From Pontibacter sp. E15-1 (lineage in GTDB: Bacteria > Bacteroidota > Bacteroidia > Cytophagales > Hymenobacteraceae), in NCBI RefSeq assembly GCF_022601975.1, contig NZ_JAKVIR010000014.1:97650-161649 (forward strand): a stretch of 64,000 nucleotides of DNA. The letters run 5' to 3'. Of this stretch, positions 63,928-64,000 are shown piece after piece; the stretch's first letter is position 1; each line of letters starts with the position of its first letter. The position numbers and the translations under genes are program-made. The notes beneath the pieces were generated by a model. The model worked only from the letters and a program-made list of their open reading frames with translations, did not search any database and was not told where the DNA came from.

Positions 63928-64000
63928 ATGGACCCCAAGCTTAGGACAGCTTTTCTTTGAATTTGATTGGATTAAGCAGCCACTTTCTGGATGCCGTAAA
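63928..64000 (-). mobile_element. IS3-like insertion sequence terminus (partial)
   Basis: TGGACCCCAAGCTTAGGACA at 63929 resembles IS3-family inverted-repeat ends. Within it a minus-strand frame stops at 63941 and reads inward as RKWLLNPIKFKEKLS, compatible with a transposase C-terminus. The rest lies beyond the window. Confidence 0.5.

Larger units (their letters stand above)
59325..64000. mobile_element. Integrative element adjacent to tRNA-Leu (left part)
   Basis: Starting at the tRNA-Leu 3' end, the DNA is clearly AT-richer and codon use shifts. It carries an integrase, an excisionase-like HTH protein, a phage-type replication protein and hypothetical proteins, all on the plus strand. A tRNA-proximal integrase is the classical layout of integrated elements. 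The distal attachment site is not seen, and a different insertion sequence begins near 63928, so the right end is uncertain. Confidence 0.75.

Noticed and set aside
1..64000. rRNA operons and further tRNAs
   Set aside because: None of the conserved rRNA segments appear; only the two tRNAs and two tRNA-like RNAs listed were found by eye.

Overview
The window looks like a chromosomal segment of a Bacteroidota bacterium, most likely family Hymenobacteraceae (Pontibacter-like). Evidence: promoters with a TAnnTTTG -7 box and a TTG/TTTG -33 box, a type IX secretion C-terminal sorting domain, an OMP_b-brl_3-type outer-membrane receptor, DUF2911/DUF4142/DUF4174 proteins and a DUF2157-DUF4401-GDYXXLXY operon. 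The genus is an inference. The hexamer TATACC/GGTATA is conspicuously frequent on both strands.

Layout. 1-5.3 kb: an edge-truncated HD phosphohydrolase with a Pycsar-effector-like membrane domain, then a large lipoprotein joining a calcineurin-like phosphoesterase to an outer-membrane barrel. 5.3-12.6 kb: an outer-membrane protein, the ppk1-sixA phosphate genes, a solitary MjaI-type restriction endonuclease, and hflX with a membrane cytochrome c. 12.7-15.9 kb: a glycosyltransferase, rfbC and murF (envelope). 16-23.4 kb: a T9SS-exported FG-GAP protein, a UDG/transaminase/omega-amidase operon, two disordered hydrophilic proteins, and two copies of a 166-bp MITE-like repeat. 23.5-31.5 kb: PAS-rich signalling genes and mfd. 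31.7-34.5 kb: a ParE-type toxin-antitoxin pair and a REP-associated transposase (RAYT) with its REP repeats, one of which supplies the end of the toxin gene.

34.8-59.3 kb: mostly housekeeping and envelope genes (sterol desaturase, BstA-like, SDR, lipocalin, GNAT, YajQ, TerC, M28 and M19 peptidases, TonB-like receptor, GH113, SpoU methyltransferase, mutS) and tRNA-Gly and tRNA-Leu. Within it, at 35.9 and 39.9 kb on the minus strand, lie two related tRNA-Leu-like RNA genes. Each has its own promoter and terminator, an encoded CCA end, a very long variable region and an abnormal anticodon loop.

59.3-64 kb: an AT-richer integrative element next to tRNA-Leu(UAA). It carries a tyrosine integrase, a hypothetical protein, an iteron-like operator, an excisionase-like HTH protein, an unknown protein and a filamentous-phage gpII/X-like replication protein. 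An IS3-like terminus lies at the right edge.

The most novel candidates are the paired tRNA-like RNAs, the RAYT/REP locus rewriting a toxin tail, and the small integrative element with a phage-type replication initiator.
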